Assembly (NCBI GenBank): GCA_013112715.1
Contig: JABFGB010000029.1
Span: forward strand, 1-64,000
From: Chloroflexota bacterium
GTDB taxonomy: Bacteria; Chloroflexota; Anaerolineae; Aggregatilineales; J027
Reading direction: 5' to 3'
DNA length: 64,000 nt
Part shown: piece after piece, positions 63,274 to 64,000 of the stretch
Layout: every line of letters starts with the position of its first letter
Numbering within the stretch: position 1 is the first letter of the stretch
The notes under the pieces: generated by a model
The model's database searches: none
The model's input: only the letters and a program-made list of their open reading frames with translations
What the model was told of the DNA's origin: nothing
Translations under genes and position numbers: made by a program

Positions 63274-63552
63274 GTGGCAAACACGAAATCCTCACAGAAA
63301 CGCATCCGTAGTTCGGAGCGTAAGCGTGAGCGGAACCGCATTTATCGGTCACGTACCCGCACTGAATTGAAGCAGGCACGCACCGCGATTAGCTCGGGCA
63401 ACCTTGAAGAAGCGATTGCACAAACACGCCATGCCATTCAAATTTTGGATAAGGCTGTGAACAAAGGGATACTGCACAAGAATAACGCTGCTCGTCGTAA
63501 GAGCCGCCTGATGCAGCACCTGAATGAATTGCAGGCGCAAAAGCAAAAATAA
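63274..63552 (+). CDS. rpsT: 30S ribosomal protein S20
   Basis: A 92-residue basic, helical protein that binds 16S rRNA early in 30S assembly. It reads [20 protein letters not shown] at the start, followed by three helices; [16 protein letters not shown] near the end is the family's best-known block. The start is a GTG with GGAG seven bases upstream. Upstream in-frame ATGs would add residues unrelated to S20. A terminator follows 34 bases after the stop. Confidence 0.96.
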   Translation: MANTKSSQKRIRSSERKRERNRIYRSRTRTELKQARTAISSGNLEEAIAQTRHAIQILDKAVNKGILHKNNAARRKSRLMQHLNELQAQKQK

Positions 63553-63586
63553 CCGTCTGTTATTTGTTTGCCGGGTTTGCCCCTAG

Positions 63587-63606
63587 GCCCCATCATGGGG
63601 CTTTTT
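63587..63606 (+). terminator. Terminator of rpsT
   Basis: GCCCCA pairs with TGGGGC around TCA and runs into TTTTT. Confidence 0.85.
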
Positions 63607-63620
63607 GCGTTCTTTAAACT

Positions 63621-64000
63621 ATGAAAAATGACCTCATTACGAGCCGCACCAATCCCAAAATCAAGCAAGTCCGCGCCCTCCAAAATCGCAAAGAGCGTGA
63701 GTCCGCGCGTTTATTTGTAGTCGAGGGCATCCGGCATGTAGGGGATGCCGTTGCCGCCAACGCTGACCTCGCATTTATCTGCTATGCCCCTGATCTGCTG
63801 ATAAGCGACTTTGCCCTCAATCTCATTCAGCAACAAACCCAACACGGGGTCCCTTGTTATCCGGTCAGTGCCGATGTTTTTGAATCGTTGGCTTCACGCG
63901 AGGGGCCGCAGGGGATTTTGGCGGTGGTGCATCAACCCCAAAATACTCTAATGGATTTAGACCCGATCAATTTCGGCTGGGGGGTGGCGCTCGTTGCACC
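63621..64000 (+). CDS. SpoU/TrmH-family RNA 2'-O-methyltransferase, N-terminal part
   Basis: The first 126 codons of a gene that runs off the window end. It opens MKNDLITSRTNPKIKQVRAL, continues NRKERESARLFVVEGIRHV, and later has ADVFESLASREGPQGILAVV, the substrate-binding domain of TrmH/RlmB-type methyltransferases. The knotted catalytic domain that binds SAM would start at about the window end (GWGVALVAP). It probably methylates a ribose in rRNA or tRNA; which site is unknown. No clear ribosome site precedes the ATG. Confidence 0.9.
   Translation, partial: MKNDLITSRTNPKIKQVRALQNRKERESARLFVVEGIRHVGDAVAANADLAFICYAPDLLISDFALNLIQQQTQHGVPCYPVSADVFESLASREGPQGILAVVHQPQNTLMDLDPINFGWGVALVA

Noticed and set aside
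1..64000. CRISPR array, prophage, integron or toxin-antitoxin module
   Set aside because: No regularly spaced direct repeats, phage structural genes, integrase or small paired antitoxin-toxin frames were found by eye.

Overview
The window reads as ordinary bacterial chromosome: dense genes, standard code, moderate G+C and tight operons. Gene content points to Chloroflexota, probably an Anaerolineae-like lineage. The grounds are a one-chain pyruvate:ferredoxin oxidoreductase paired with a dihydroorotate-dehydrogenase-like protein, a VorB-type 2-oxoacid:ferredoxin oxidoreductase, giant FtsX-type ABC permeases, an FHA-winged-helix regulator and many solute ABC operons. This placement is inferred from family content only; no 16S rRNA gene is present.

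Layout. 1-4,024: the start of an IS630-like transposase, a secreted protein apparently cut off by it, and a large secreted kexin-type subtilase; the last two share a C-terminal-type module. 4,096-9,586 (minus): a sugar-use operon with binding protein, two permeases, a GH4 glycosidase and a PfkB kinase, but no ATPase. 9,754-11,291: a methyltransferase-like protein and a membrane protein. 11,386-18,374 (minus): amidase, PotD-like binding protein, aldehyde dehydrogenase and PotA/B/C-like transporter, a self-contained amine uptake and oxidation unit. 18,442-30,952: glycosyltransferase, PFOR plus partner, undecaprenyl-phosphate sugar transferase, four-gene Vor operon, lone dihydrolipoyl dehydrogenase and PRPP synthetase. 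31,230-37,362: orphan FtsX permease, DinB protein, PfkB kinase, RNase J and tRNA-Cys. 37,433-42,285 (minus): a complete branched-chain-amino-acid-type (Liv) transporter. 42,381-48,032: ABC-F protein, small lipoprotein, FHA regulator, TIGR01777 epimerase and citrate synthase. 48,323-57,325: an ABC exporter-like operon of two ~1,200-residue FtsX permeases and two different ATPases. 57,485-58,990: a solitary CpaF/TadA ATPase. 59,057-63,050 (minus): two sugar-type permeases with very large insertions and neither binding protein nor ATPase. 63,274-64,000: ribosomal protein S20 and the start of an SpoU-family RNA methyltransferase.

How it works together. PFOR, the Vor complex, citrate synthase and lipoamide dehydrogenase form a ferredoxin-linked 2-oxoacid and TCA-entry core. 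Around it sit uptake systems for sugars, polyamine-like compounds and amino acids, which suggests a heterotroph living on polymer and protein breakdown products. In all three operons that contain a binding-protein gene, a hairpin lies directly behind that gene, a plausible way to make more binding protein than permease.

The most unusual items are the permease pair with giant extracytoplasmic or membrane insertions (59,057-63,050), the two-permease/two-ATPase exporter, and the beta-rich module shared by the two secreted proteins and possibly present in one permease. No CRISPR array, prophage, toxin-antitoxin pair or recognisable riboswitch was seen.
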